6,746 bases of DNA from Acholeplasmataceae bacterium. Lineage in GTDB: Bacteria > Bacillota_I > Bacilli_A > ML615J-28 > CAG-698. The position numbers and the translations under genes were made by a program. The notes below the pieces were generated by a model that ran no database searches, was not told the DNA's origin, and worked only from the letters and a program-made list of their open reading frames with translations. Location of the stretch: positions 1 to 6,746 of the forward strand of contig DUUA01000138.1 in NCBI GenBank assembly GCA_012841765.1, given 5' to 3'. This document shows, one piece after another, positions 1 through 6,096 of this stretch; the stretch's first letter is position 1; every line of letters begins with the position of its first letter.

Positions 1-4
1 ATCG

Positions 5-48
5 TTTCAACACTACTTCAAACATACTTCAACAATACTTAAAAGATA
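5..48. repeat. Four-unit 11-bp tandem direct repeat
   Basis: Four consecutive 11-base units are visible: TTTCAACACTA (5-15), CTTCAAACATA (16-26), CTTCAACAATA (27-37) and CTTAAAAGATA (38-48). The consensus is YTTCAAnnnTA with no gaps. The period is not a multiple of three, so a repeated peptide does not explain it. The array follows the tRNA terminator and would lie upstream of any minus-strand gene beyond the left edge. Direct repeats of 11 bp are the usual layout of binding sites for OmpR/PhoB-type response regulators (Pho boxes, WalR boxes). Assignment to such a regulator is inference. The array may continue past base 1. Confidence 0.6.
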
Positions 49-50
49 TA

Positions 51-78
51 AAAAAATGCTACCCTTTACGGTAGCATT
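51..78 (-). terminator. Rho-independent terminator of the tRNA-Arg gene
   Basis: A nine-base perfect stem (55-63 with 70-78, core ATGCTACC/GGTAGCAT) encloses a six-base loop. On the minus strand it is followed by a run of T that pairs with the A tract at 51-54. It lies 15 bases after the encoded CCA of the tRNA, so it ends the tRNA transcript. On the plus strand there is no U tract after the stem, so it works mainly in one direction. Confidence 0.9.
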
Positions 79-92
79 AATAAATATCAAAA

Positions 93-169
<77 letters not shown>

Positions 170-189
170 ATATATTAATTTCTTATTGT

Positions 190-218
190 ATTATACTCTA
201 AACTACTAACTTTGTAAA
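190..218 (-). promoter_or_regulatory. Sigma-A promoter of tRNA-Arg
   Basis: On the minus strand TTTACA (213-218) and TATAAT (190-195) are separated by exactly 17 bases. That is five of six matches at -35 and a perfect -10. Transcription would start near 183, about 14 bases before the mature tRNA 5' end at 169. This short leader is typical of a strongly transcribed tRNA unit. Confidence 0.88.
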
Positions 219-247
219 GATAAACCTTTATATAATAGTTAAAGGTA

Positions 248-273
248 AACAAGATAAAATTAATTATCTTGTT
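248..273 (-). terminator. Weak hairpin over the rsmD stop codon, possible terminator
   Basis: A ten-base perfect stem, AACAAGATAA (248-257) with TTATCTTGTT (264-273), has a six-base loop that contains the rsmD stop codon. On the minus strand it is followed by TACCTTTAACT, which is only modestly U-rich. It may end the rsmD transcript or protect its 3' end, but it is a poor match to the classic form. The stem is AT-rich and could be chance. Confidence 0.35.
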
Positions 274-814
274 GAAAAATAGAAACTTCACTTTTCCCAT
301 AATTATAATTCTTAATTAATTTTAAAATTGTAATATCAATAGGATTAAAATTTCCTTTAACATAATGGCAAACAATAACACCATTATAATTTAATATTTT
401 ATTTTCCAATATATAACCTATAAGGTCATTAATTATATTTAACTTATAGGGAGGGTCTAAAAATATAATATCAAAAGTTGTTTTATCTTTTGCTATTCTT
501 TTTAAAACCATTTCATAAGAATTGTTAAATAAAACAATATTTGTTTCTTCTTTTAATATTTTAATGTTTTCTTTAATTACTTCTATTGCATCTTTATTTT
601 TTTCAACAATCATTCCTTTACTCGCTCCTCTAGAAATAGCTTCTAAGCATAATGCTCCACTACCTCCAAATAGATCAAGAACAGTTTGTCCATCAAAAAA
701 AGGCCCAATAGTATTAAAAACAGATTCTTTCATTCTATCCATCATTGGTCTAGTTTCATTACCTTCTAAACTATATAAAAGTCTTGATTTATGTTTTCCT
801 GCAATAATTCTCAT
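260..814 (-). CDS. rsmD: 16S rRNA (guanine(966)-N(2))-methyltransferase RsmD
   Basis: A SAM-dependent methyltransferase of 184 residues, the usual RsmD size. RsmD enzymes methylate N2 of G966 in 16S rRNA, in the cytoplasm on the assembling 30S subunit. The sequence shows the family N-terminus MRIIAGKHKSR, the TRPxxDRxKExVFN block (residues 21-34), the SAM-binding VLDLFGGSGALCLEAISRGA segment (45-64), and the catalytic DPPY at 120-123. It ends in the typical YGKSEVSIF (172-180). The ATG at 814 is preceded by AGGAGGA (819-825) at good spacing. In many Firmicutes rsmD is followed by coaD; here it is followed by a tRNA gene. The ribosome binding site lies just after the terminator at 828-855 and no separate promoter is evident, so rsmD probably depends on readthrough or on a promoter inside the upstream gene. 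Confidence 0.96.
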   Translation of the reverse strand: MRIIAGKHKSRLLYSLEGNETRPMMDRMKESVFNTIGPFFDGQTVLDLFGGSGALCLEAISRGASKGMIVEKNKDAIEVIKENIKILKEETNIVLFNNSYEMVLKRIAKDKTTFDIIFLDPPYKLNIINDLIGYILENKILNYNGVIVCHYVKGNFNPIDITILKLIKNYNYGKSEVSIFQQDN

Positions 815-827
815 TTAATCCTCCTAT

Positions 828-855
828 AAAAAACAGAGTCTAAACTCTATTTTTT
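828..855 (-). terminator. Terminator or attenuator between the HNH-like gene and rsmD
   Basis: The minus strand reads AGAGT-TTAG-ACTCT-G followed by six T (complement of 828-833). The core stem is 835-839 with 844-848. It can extend by a U-G pair and then A-U pairs between the six T at 850-855 on the plus strand and the A run at 828-833, giving about 12 pairs. The shape is symmetrical enough to work in both directions. It begins only six bases after the HNH-like stop codon and ends two or three bases before the rsmD ribosome binding site. Confidence 0.72.
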
Positions 856-861
856 AAAAAC

Positions 862-1206
862 TTATATAAAATACAATTCATCTTCATCATCATCATGTAT
901 TATTTTTTCAATATAATAAAAATCTTCATTTTCATCATACTTAGCAATATATTCATAACTAGCAGCAACAAATTTAGGATAGTCTTCTCCTTTTTCATGC
1001 AAACTATTATGATGCATTATTATAATGTTATTTATATGATCTGGCCCCCCTTTTTCTAAAGGCCTAACATATGTAATTACCCACCCAACTTGATTTTCAA
1101 TAAGGTAATCAGATCTCTTTATTTTTCTTCCTGTAAAATCATAACTATACTCTTTATCACCAATTTCTTTATCCCATAGTTTTAAAGCTATATCTCTATT
1201 AATCAT
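862..1206 (-). CDS. Small HNH-nuclease-like protein lacking the catalytic Asp-His
   Basis: A soluble 114-residue protein with no signal peptide or membrane segment. From recall of the fold, it resembles a Firmicute family of small HNH proteins that share an IALxLW N-terminus, a YDFxGRxI block, a WNIDHILPxSxGG centre and an N-x(5)-H...EK late part. Matching parts here are IALKLW (6-11), YDFTGRKIK (22-30), PLEKGG (49-54), NNIIIMHH (59-66) and FYYIE (96-100). Where active relatives have Trp-Asn-Ile-Asp-His, this protein has Trp-Val-Ile-Thr-Tyr (42-46), so the general-base histidine is gone and nuclease activity is unlikely. The C-terminus is very acidic (HDDDEDE). A TTG at 1215 lies only three bases from AAAGGAG (1219-1225). 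I chose the ATG at 1206 (12-base spacing), which also fits the family start. Its role is unknown. Confidence 0.75.
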   Translation of the reverse strand: MINRDIALKLWDKEIGDKEYSYDFTGRKIKRSDYLIENQVGWVITYVRPLEKGGPDHINNIIIMHHNSLHEKGEDYPKFVAASYEYIAKYDENEDFYYIEKIIHDDDEDELYFI

Positions 1207-1239
1207 AGTTATCAATTACTCCTTTATACTATATAATAT

Positions 1240-1268
1240 ATTTTACCAAAAAATTAATATAATTGCAA
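1240..1268 (-). promoter_or_regulatory. Probable sigma-A promoter of the HNH-like gene
   Basis: On the minus strand TTGCAA (1263-1268) and TAAAAT (1240-1245) are separated by 17 bases, matching the -35 consensus at four of six positions and the -10 at five of six. It lies in the 65-base gap between the kinase stop and the HNH-like start, giving a leader of roughly 25 bases. In AT-rich DNA such matches can arise by chance, and readthrough from the kinase gene is also possible since no convincing terminator separates them. Confidence 0.5.
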
Positions 1269-1271
1269 TTA

Positions 1272-2189
1272 TTAGCCAAAATATTTAGATTTTGGATGGT
1301 TATTTTTAATAGGTGCATATATTTCTAAGTGTTGATGCAAGTTTTCAATATAAACATTGCCTTTAGGCCCAGCTTCTCCATCAACACACCATGTAGCATC
1401 ATTTTGCAACTGAACATGAATTTTGGAAGTTTTAATATGTTTAACTGCTTTTTGATCGATATTCTTCCTAAAGATACCTGACAACATCATTTTAAAGATA
1501 TTTATTAACCCATTATGCCTAGAATTTTTCACAATCATTAAATCAAACTTGCCATCATTTAAATGCCCATTTTTATTAAAAACAACTCCACCAATACTTT
1601 TTGAATTTAATATCATTAATAAAGGCGCTTCACTTTTGTATTCACAATCATTACATTTAACAATAACATTAGTTATTTGCGGATTTATAAGATCATTCAT
1701 ACCATCAAAAGCATATGCAAGTCTACCTAAAACTTTTTTTGTTCTTCTTTTAGTTCTGTAACTAACAGAACTAAAAGTACCAACAGCAGCTACATACATA
1801 AAATACGTATCATTAATCATTCCAACATCATGCTTAATATAGCCACCTTTTAAAATAACTTTTAAAGCTTTCTTAATATTTCTAGGTATCTTTAAGTTTT
1901 TAGCAATATCATTTACAGTTCCTGTTGGAATATAACCTAGAATAGGTCGTTTTTCTTGGCTAGCAACACCACAAGTTATATCATTAAAAGTACCATCTCC
2001 GCCAGCGAAAATAATTGCATCATATTTATTACAAGCATTAACTGCAGCATTAATACAATCCTCTTTTGATTTTGTTTGATGAACATCAACAGTACTATAT
2101 TTTCTTTTTAGAGTTTGGATAATATATGGTAGTCTTCTTTTAATTCTACCATTCCCACTTTCTGGATTATAGATAAATATACATGTCAT
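1272..2189 (-). CDS. Diacylglycerol kinase / YegS-family lipid kinase (DgkB-like)
   Basis: A 305-residue soluble lipid kinase with a complete DAGK catalytic domain. Members phosphorylate diacylglycerol to phosphatidic acid at the membrane face; in Gram-positives DgkB recycles the diacylglycerol released by lipoteichoic acid synthesis. Visible are IYNPESGNG (6-14), the nucleotide-binding GGDGTFND (63-70), PTGTVNDIAKNL (88-99), the metal-site LNDGKFDL (210-217) and the catalytic VDGEAG (269-274). Length matches DgkB/BmrU/YegS-type proteins. These subfamilies cannot be separated by eye, so other lipid substrates remain possible and no symbol is given. A GTG at 2198 lies inside the ribosome binding site, so I chose the ATG at 2189, which has AGG (2198-2200) eight bases upstream. 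Its own strong promoter lies at 2215-2243. Confidence 0.92.
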   Translation of the reverse strand: MTCIFIYNPESGNGRIKRRLPYIIQTLKRKYSTVDVHQTKSKEDCINAAVNACNKYDAIIFAGGDGTFNDITCGVASQEKRPILGYIPTGTVNDIAKNLKIPRNIKKALKVILKGGYIKHDVGMINDTYFMYVAAVGTFSSVSYRTKRRTKKVLGRLAYAFDGMNDLINPQITNVIVKCNDCEYKSEAPLLMILNSKSIGGVVFNKNGHLNDGKFDLMIVKNSRHNGLINIFKMMLSGIFRKNIDQKAVKHIKTSKIHVQLQNDATWCVDGEAGPKGNVYIENLHQHLEIYAPIKNNHPKSKYFG

Positions 2190-2214
2190 GAATTTCACCT
2201 ACTTCTACTTATTT

Positions 2215-2243
2215 ATTATAACTTAAAAAATCAATTTTATCAA
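2215..2243 (-). promoter_or_regulatory. Strong sigma-A promoter of the lipid kinase gene
   Basis: On the minus strand TTGATA (2238-2243) and a perfect TATAAT (2215-2220) are separated by exactly 17 bases. The expected start near 2208 gives a leader of about 19 bases that contains the AGTAGG ribosome binding site. It confirms the ATG at 2189 as start and makes the kinase gene independent of the exporter operon upstream. The TTAA array begins 26 bases upstream of the -35. Confidence 0.85.
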
Positions 2244-2268
2244 TAGAAGAAGAAAATCATATATTTCA

Positions 2269-2328
2269 TTTAACTACTCTTTAAGCAGGCTTAATACAGC
2301 GTTAAATCAACTCTTAATCGTTTTTTAA
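2269..2328. repeat. TTAA motifs at about 11-bp spacing upstream of the kinase promoter
   Basis: TTAA occurs at 2270, 2281, 2291, 2302, 2314 and 2325, with steps of 11, 10, 11, 12 and 11 bases. Further copies at 2333 and 2340 are off register, and CTAA at 2347 and 2358 is again 11 apart. The first two units (TTTAACTACTC and TTTAAGCAGGC) share the YTTnAA start seen in the left-edge array at 5-48. Helical spacing upstream of a promoter suggests one face of DNA bound by a protein in tandem, as with PhoP/OmpR-type regulators, or intrinsic curvature. Both are inference. TTAA is common in AT-rich DNA, so only the spacing is notable. Confidence 0.45.
2281..2294. promoter_or_regulatory. Operator-like palindrome with a second half-copy downstream
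   Basis: The bases TTAAGC-AG-GCTTAA form a perfect six-plus-six inverted repeat with a two-base centre, 37 bases upstream of the kinase -35. Its core AAGCAGGC (2283-2290) recurs as a direct copy at 2367-2374, 84 bases away, in an otherwise GC-poor intergenic region. The pair could be an operator with an auxiliary site. It could also reflect the overlapping TTAA array. No regulator gene is present in the window. Confidence 0.35.
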
Positions 2329-2383
2329 TGTATTAACGTTTAATTACTAACACACATCTAATCATCAAGCAGGCATTAAATAT

Positions 2384-2409
2384 AAGAAGGAACTAAAAAG
2401 TTCCTTCTT
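2384..2409 (-). terminator. Hairpin ending the ogt-exporter operon
   Basis: An 11-base perfect stem, AAGAAGGAACT (2384-2394) with AGTTCCTTCTT (2399-2409), has a four-base loop and begins three bases after the exporter stop codon. On the minus strand it is followed by ATATTTAAT, a weak U tract. On the plus strand the tail GTTTTATTTT is better, so it can probably also stop antisense transcription from the intergenic region. Position makes it the natural end of the operon. Confidence 0.75.
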
Positions 2410-2412
2410 GTT

Positions 2413-4260
2413 TTATTTTGCAGATTTTAACAATTGTTCATTTACAAATTGATTTCTATATAATTCATAATAAGTTCCTTTTAATAGCAGTAACTCTGTA
2501 TGATTACCTTTTTCAATTATTTTTCCGCGTTCAATTACTAAAATAATATCAGCATCAATTACAGTACTTAATCGATGTGCTACCATAAAAGTAGTACGTC
2601 CCTTCATTACCTCTTTTATTGCTTTTTGAATAGCTTCTTCTGTTTTAGTATCAATTGAAGATGTTGCTTCATCTAAAACTAAAATTTTTGGATCAACTAT
2701 TAAAGCTCTTGCAAAACTTATAAGTTGTCTTTCTCCAACTGAAAGCATTGCTCCTTCTTCACCAACAAATGTATCATAACCTTTATCTAACTTTTCAATA
2801 AAGACATCTGCACCAACTATTTTAGCAGCTTGTTTTACTTCTTCCATTGTAGCTGTTTTTCTTCCATATTTAATATTATCAGCAATTGATAAATTAAATA
2901 AATGAGGAGTTTGCAAGACATATCCAAGATTAGAATGAAGATATCCAATTGAATAATCTTTATAATCGATACCATCAATGTAAATATTACCTTCTGTTGG
3001 TTCATAAAAACGACAAACCAAATTAACAATAGTTGATTTTCCACTACCAGTTTGCCCAACTAAAGCTACACTTGTTCCAGCTTTAATATCTAAATTAAAA
3101 TTATCTAAAATAATTTCATCTTTTAAATAACTGAAAGTAACATTTTCAAACTTTACATCACCTTTAATACTTCCGTAATTCTCAAATTTAGGATTTAAAA
3201 TATTTCCGTATTTACTAGTGACTTCTTCTGAATCATATATTTGTGGTTTTTCTTCAATTAAAGAAATAATTCTCTCAGCTGATGCTTGAGCTTGTTGAAG
3301 TTCAGCTAGTATTTGTGCTATTTGCATTATCGGATCAAAAAACTGCAAAGTATAATTTATAAATAAATATAATGTGGAAACCGTTAAAGCAACACCAAAA
3401 GCACTATTAACACCATTAATGACCATATCTCCGCCGACACCTAATGTTGCAACTACTGCTACATAGCTGACAACTAGTAAAATCGGAAAGAAAATTGATG
3501 AAAGCAGTATTGCTTTAATAGATCTTCTTTTCATATTTGTTGCTAACTTATCAAATTCATCACTATTATAACTTTCAAGAACTAAACTTTTTGAAGTTTT
3601 ATTACCCATAATTCCTTCATTATATGAAGCGGTGATCTTTGAATTAATCTTTCTAACTCCTCGGTAAGCAGTTAATATTTTCTTCCTAAAATAAATGCTA
3701 ATAACTAGTAATAAAGGTAATAAAACCGTGATGATTAATGCAAGCCTCCATTCAACAATATAAATAACAATTAAGATTCCTGTCATTGTTGTTGCTCCCC
3801 AAAGCATATCAACTATGCCCCAAGAAATAATACTTGCAAGTCTCCTTGAATCGCTTGTAAGCCTCGCCATAATCCAGCCTGCTGGAGTTTTATCATAATA
3901 ACCGAATGATAACTCTTGTAATTTATGAAACGCTTCTTTTCGAATTTGATAACCAACTTCGACTTCAACTTTACCAGCCATTCTAATAAATCCAAAAACT
4001 GTGACACCATAACCAACAGCAATAAATCCATAACCGATTAAAAATGCAGTTTGATTTGTAAAATCTCCATCTTCAAAAAAAGTTTTGATTGCATAAGTAT
4101 TCATCAGAGGATAAATAATATCTAAGAAAGCTAGTCCTAAGACAGAAATAATCATTAAAGCTAAACTTCCTTTATTTTTAATTACAAGTTTAATAATTTT
4201 CTTCCAAACAGAAGCATTAAACTTCTGAGTACTATAATCTTGTTCTTCGTAATTATTCAT
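2413..4260 (-). CDS. Heterodimeric ABC exporter subunit with canonical Walker B Glu
   Basis: A 615-residue half-transporter: a cytoplasmic N-terminal tail (about 1-20), six membrane segments (about 30-330), then an ATPase domain. It shows Walker A GQTGSGKST (402-410), Q-loop Gln450 in LQTPHLF, signature LSVGE (506-510, third position Val instead of Gly), Walker B ILVLDE with Glu531, and switch His562. This matches the Glu-bearing half of BmrCD/YheHI/TM287-288-type multidrug exporters, whose LSVGQRQL-like signature is altered. It supplies the hydrolysing Walker site, completed by LSGGQ of the partner encoded just upstream. Substrate cannot be read from sequence; drugs, lipids or peptides are possible. 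A GTG at 4266 overlaps the ribosome binding site. The ATG at 4260 has AGGAGG (4267-4272) six bases away and overlaps the partner stop as ATGAATAA, suggesting translational coupling and equal subunit supply. Confidence 0.93.
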   Translation of the reverse strand: MNNYEEQDYSTQKFNASVWKKIIKLVIKNKGSLALMIISVLGLAFLDIIYPLMNTYAIKTFFEDGDFTNQTAFLIGYGFIAVGYGVTVFGFIRMAGKVEVEVGYQIRKEAFHKLQELSFGYYDKTPAGWIMARLTSDSRRLASIISWGIVDMLWGATTMTGILIVIYIVEWRLALIITVLLPLLLVISIYFRKKILTAYRGVRKINSKITASYNEGIMGNKTSKSLVLESYNSDEFDKLATNMKRRSIKAILLSSIFFPILLVVSYVAVVATLGVGGDMVINGVNSAFGVALTVSTLYLFINYTLQFFDPIMQIAQILAELQQAQASAERIISLIEEKPQIYDSEEVTSKYGNILNPKFENYGSIKGDVKFENVTFSYLKDEIILDNFNLDIKAGTSVALVGQTGSGKSTIVNLVCRFYEPTEGNIYIDGIDYKDYSIGYLHSNLGYVLQTPHLFNLSIADNIKYGRKTATMEEVKQAAKIVGADVFIEKLDKGYDTFVGEEGAMLSVGERQLISFARALIVDPKILVLDEATSSIDTKTEEAIQKAIKEVMKGRTTFMVAHRLSTVIDADIILVIERGKIIEKGNHTELLLLKGTYYELYRNQFVNEQLLKSAK

Positions 4261-6067
4261 TTTCACCCTCCTCTACATGATCAACGAAACTATCTTCCAG
4301 TGTTCCTTGTATATCCCAAAGTGTTTTATATAATCCTTCTCTTTGAGCAAGTTCGTGATGCGCTCCAATCATGCTTACTTTACCGTTTTCTAAAACAATA
4401 ATTTTATCAGCTTCTTTTGCGGTAGTAATTCGGTGAGTAATTATTATTGATGTTAATTTTTGGCTCTTTTCTTTCAATGCATTTCTAATCATCAAGTCTG
4501 TTTTAGTATCAACAGCTGATAATGAATCATCGAAAATTAAAACAGGTTTATCCAGTAATAACATTCTCGCAATAGCGATTCTCTGCTTTTGGCCACCTGA
4601 TAATGTAACGCCCTTTTCACCAACAAGTGTTTCATAGCCCCCATCAAACTTAATAATATCTTTATCAATTGCTGCAATTCTGGCAGCTTTAACAACATCA
4701 TTTCTACTATATTTTATATGCCCTATATTTATATTGTCATAAACTGTTTTAGTGTATAAAAAAGGATCTTGTAAAATTATACCAATATTAGAACGAAGCC
4801 ATTTTTTCTTAATCTCTTTTATGTTAATTTCATTAACAAAAATTTCCCCCTCATCAACTTCTAATAATCTTACTAACAAGTTAGCAACAGTAGATTTCCC
4901 AGAACCAGTTTTACCAACAATAGCTACTGTTTCTCCTTCTTTAATAGTAAAATTAACTCCACATAATAAATGTTCGCTATTTTCTGGATAATGAAAATGA
5001 ACATCTCTAAATTCAATATTTCCTTGGATTACAGGTTCTAATGTTCCATCATTACTAAAATCATCTGGTATATCTAAAATTTCATCAATTCTTCTAGTAG
5101 CGACTGTCGCTTTCCCGAAATCACCAATAATTCTACCTAGTCCTCTAATTGGCCATACTAGCATCCCAATATACATTAAGGCTGCAATGATATCACCTGC
5201 ATTAACTACTCCTGTCTTAGCTAAATTAATAGCAAAACCAAAAGTAACAGCATATTGTAGGATAGTAGTGAAATCACTAAGCCCCCAATATAAACTCATC
5301 ATGTTATTCAATTTTCTAGTTTCATTTTTATAATTATTATTAGAATTATCAAACTTTTCAATCTCATCAAGTTCAGCATTAAATGCTTTAACAACTCTAA
5401 CACCATTAACATTTTCCTGAATATTGGTTGTCATAGTTGCTTCAACAACTTCTATTTCTTCAAACTTATGTTTAACATATCTAAAATATAAAATTGAAGT
5501 AAAAATACTAATCGGAACAATCATTAATGTAACTAACATCAATTGTTTATTAATACTAGCCATTTGAATTGCGCCAAAAGTAAATTGAGCAATTATTGCA
5601 ATTAATTGCGGTAATTGTGCACTTAAGAATAATTTAATTGTGTCTATATCAGAAGTACATCTTTGAATTAAATCGCCAGTATCAGAATTATTATGATAAG
5701 AATATGGTAAATCCTGAATATGATTATACATTTTTGTTCGCATATCATATGATATTTCTTCACTAAATCTGCCCTTTACATAACCATTTACAAACATTAT
5801 CATTCCTCTAAAAGTTTGGAAAGCAAGTAAGGATAATCCTACTACTAATATTGCTTTAACTCCATCGTATCTACCAAAAAAATCTAGCACAACTTGAGGA
5901 AGAGTACTACTTGGATTTGTTGCATTAAGTATATTATCAATAATATACTTAATGAACATTGGTACATATGAATATGTAAATGGTCCAATTGCAGCTAGCA
6001 ATAATACCATTAACAATATAAAGCCATGGTTTTTAGACCATTTAAATAAACTTCTAATACTTTTCAT
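4253..6067 (-). CDS. Heterodimeric ABC exporter subunit with degenerate Walker B (Asp)
   Basis: A 604-residue half-transporter with six predicted membrane segments (about 15-320) and a C-terminal ATPase domain. It has Walker A GKTGSGKST (385-393), Q-loop Gln433 in ILQDPFLY, canonical signature LSGGQKQR (489-496), Walker B VLIFDD with Asp514 where the catalytic Glu normally is, D-loop SAVD (517-520) and switch His545 in ITHR. The Asp is typical of the non-hydrolysing half of heterodimeric exporters such as BmrC or TM287; its intact LSGGQ completes the active site of the partner. The ribosome binding site AAGAGG (6081-6086) is 13 bases from the ATG, which is long. An in-frame ATT at 6073 has seven-base spacing, so a rare start adding two residues is conceivable. 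It begins 29 bases after ogt with no terminator between, consistent with one operon. Confidence 0.93.
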   Translation of the reverse strand: MKSIRSLFKWSKNHGFILLMVLLLAAIGPFTYSYVPMFIKYIIDNILNATNPSSTLPQVVLDFFGRYDGVKAILVVGLSLLAFQTFRGMIMFVNGYVKGRFSEEISYDMRTKMYNHIQDLPYSYHNNSDTGDLIQRCTSDIDTIKLFLSAQLPQLIAIIAQFTFGAIQMASINKQLMLVTLMIVPISIFTSILYFRYVKHKFEEIEVVEATMTTNIQENVNGVRVVKAFNAELDEIEKFDNSNNNYKNETRKLNNMMSLYWGLSDFTTILQYAVTFGFAINLAKTGVVNAGDIIAALMYIGMLVWPIRGLGRIIGDFGKATVATRRIDEILDIPDDFSNDGTLEPVIQGNIEFRDVHFHYPENSEHLLCGVNFTIKEGETVAIVGKTGSGKSTVANLLVRLLEVDEGEIFVNEINIKEIKKKWLRSNIGIILQDPFLYTKTVYDNINIGHIKYSRNDVVKAARIAAIDKDIIKFDGGYETLVGEKGVTLSGGQKQRIAIARMLLLDKPVLIFDDSLSAVDTKTDLMIRNALKEKSQKLTSIIITHRITTAKEADKIIVLENGKVSMIGAHHELAQREGLYKTLWDIQGTLEDSFVDHVEEGENE

Positions 6068-6096
6068 TATAATTAATCATCCTCTTGTTTCCTATT

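Noticed and set aside
1..42. Plus-strand partial frame ending at TAA (40-42), or a minus-strand gene starting at the ATG at 25
   Set aside because: Too short to judge. The ATG has no ribosome binding site, and the 11-bp repeat structure explains the bases better than coding.
522..818. Plus-strand frame of 98 codons opposite rsmD
   Set aside because: Antisense shadow of a clear gene, with no family resemblance and no ribosome binding site.
879..903. GAT/GAA trinucleotide run near the end of the HNH-like gene
   Set aside because: It encodes the acidic C-terminal tail. It is short and imperfect, so a phase-variable repeat is not supported.
1258..1280. AT-rich palindrome ATAATTGCAATTAT after the kinase stop as a terminator
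   Set aside because: Only a five-pair AT stem with no adjacent U tract; it overlaps the candidate -35 of the next gene.
1549..1761. Plus-strand frame opposite the lipid kinase
   Set aside because: Antisense shadow inside conserved kinase coding sequence.
2835..4031. Minus-strand alternative frames at 2835-3059 and 3813-4031 within the second exporter gene
   Set aside because: They overlap conserved exporter motifs in another frame and have no independent start signals.
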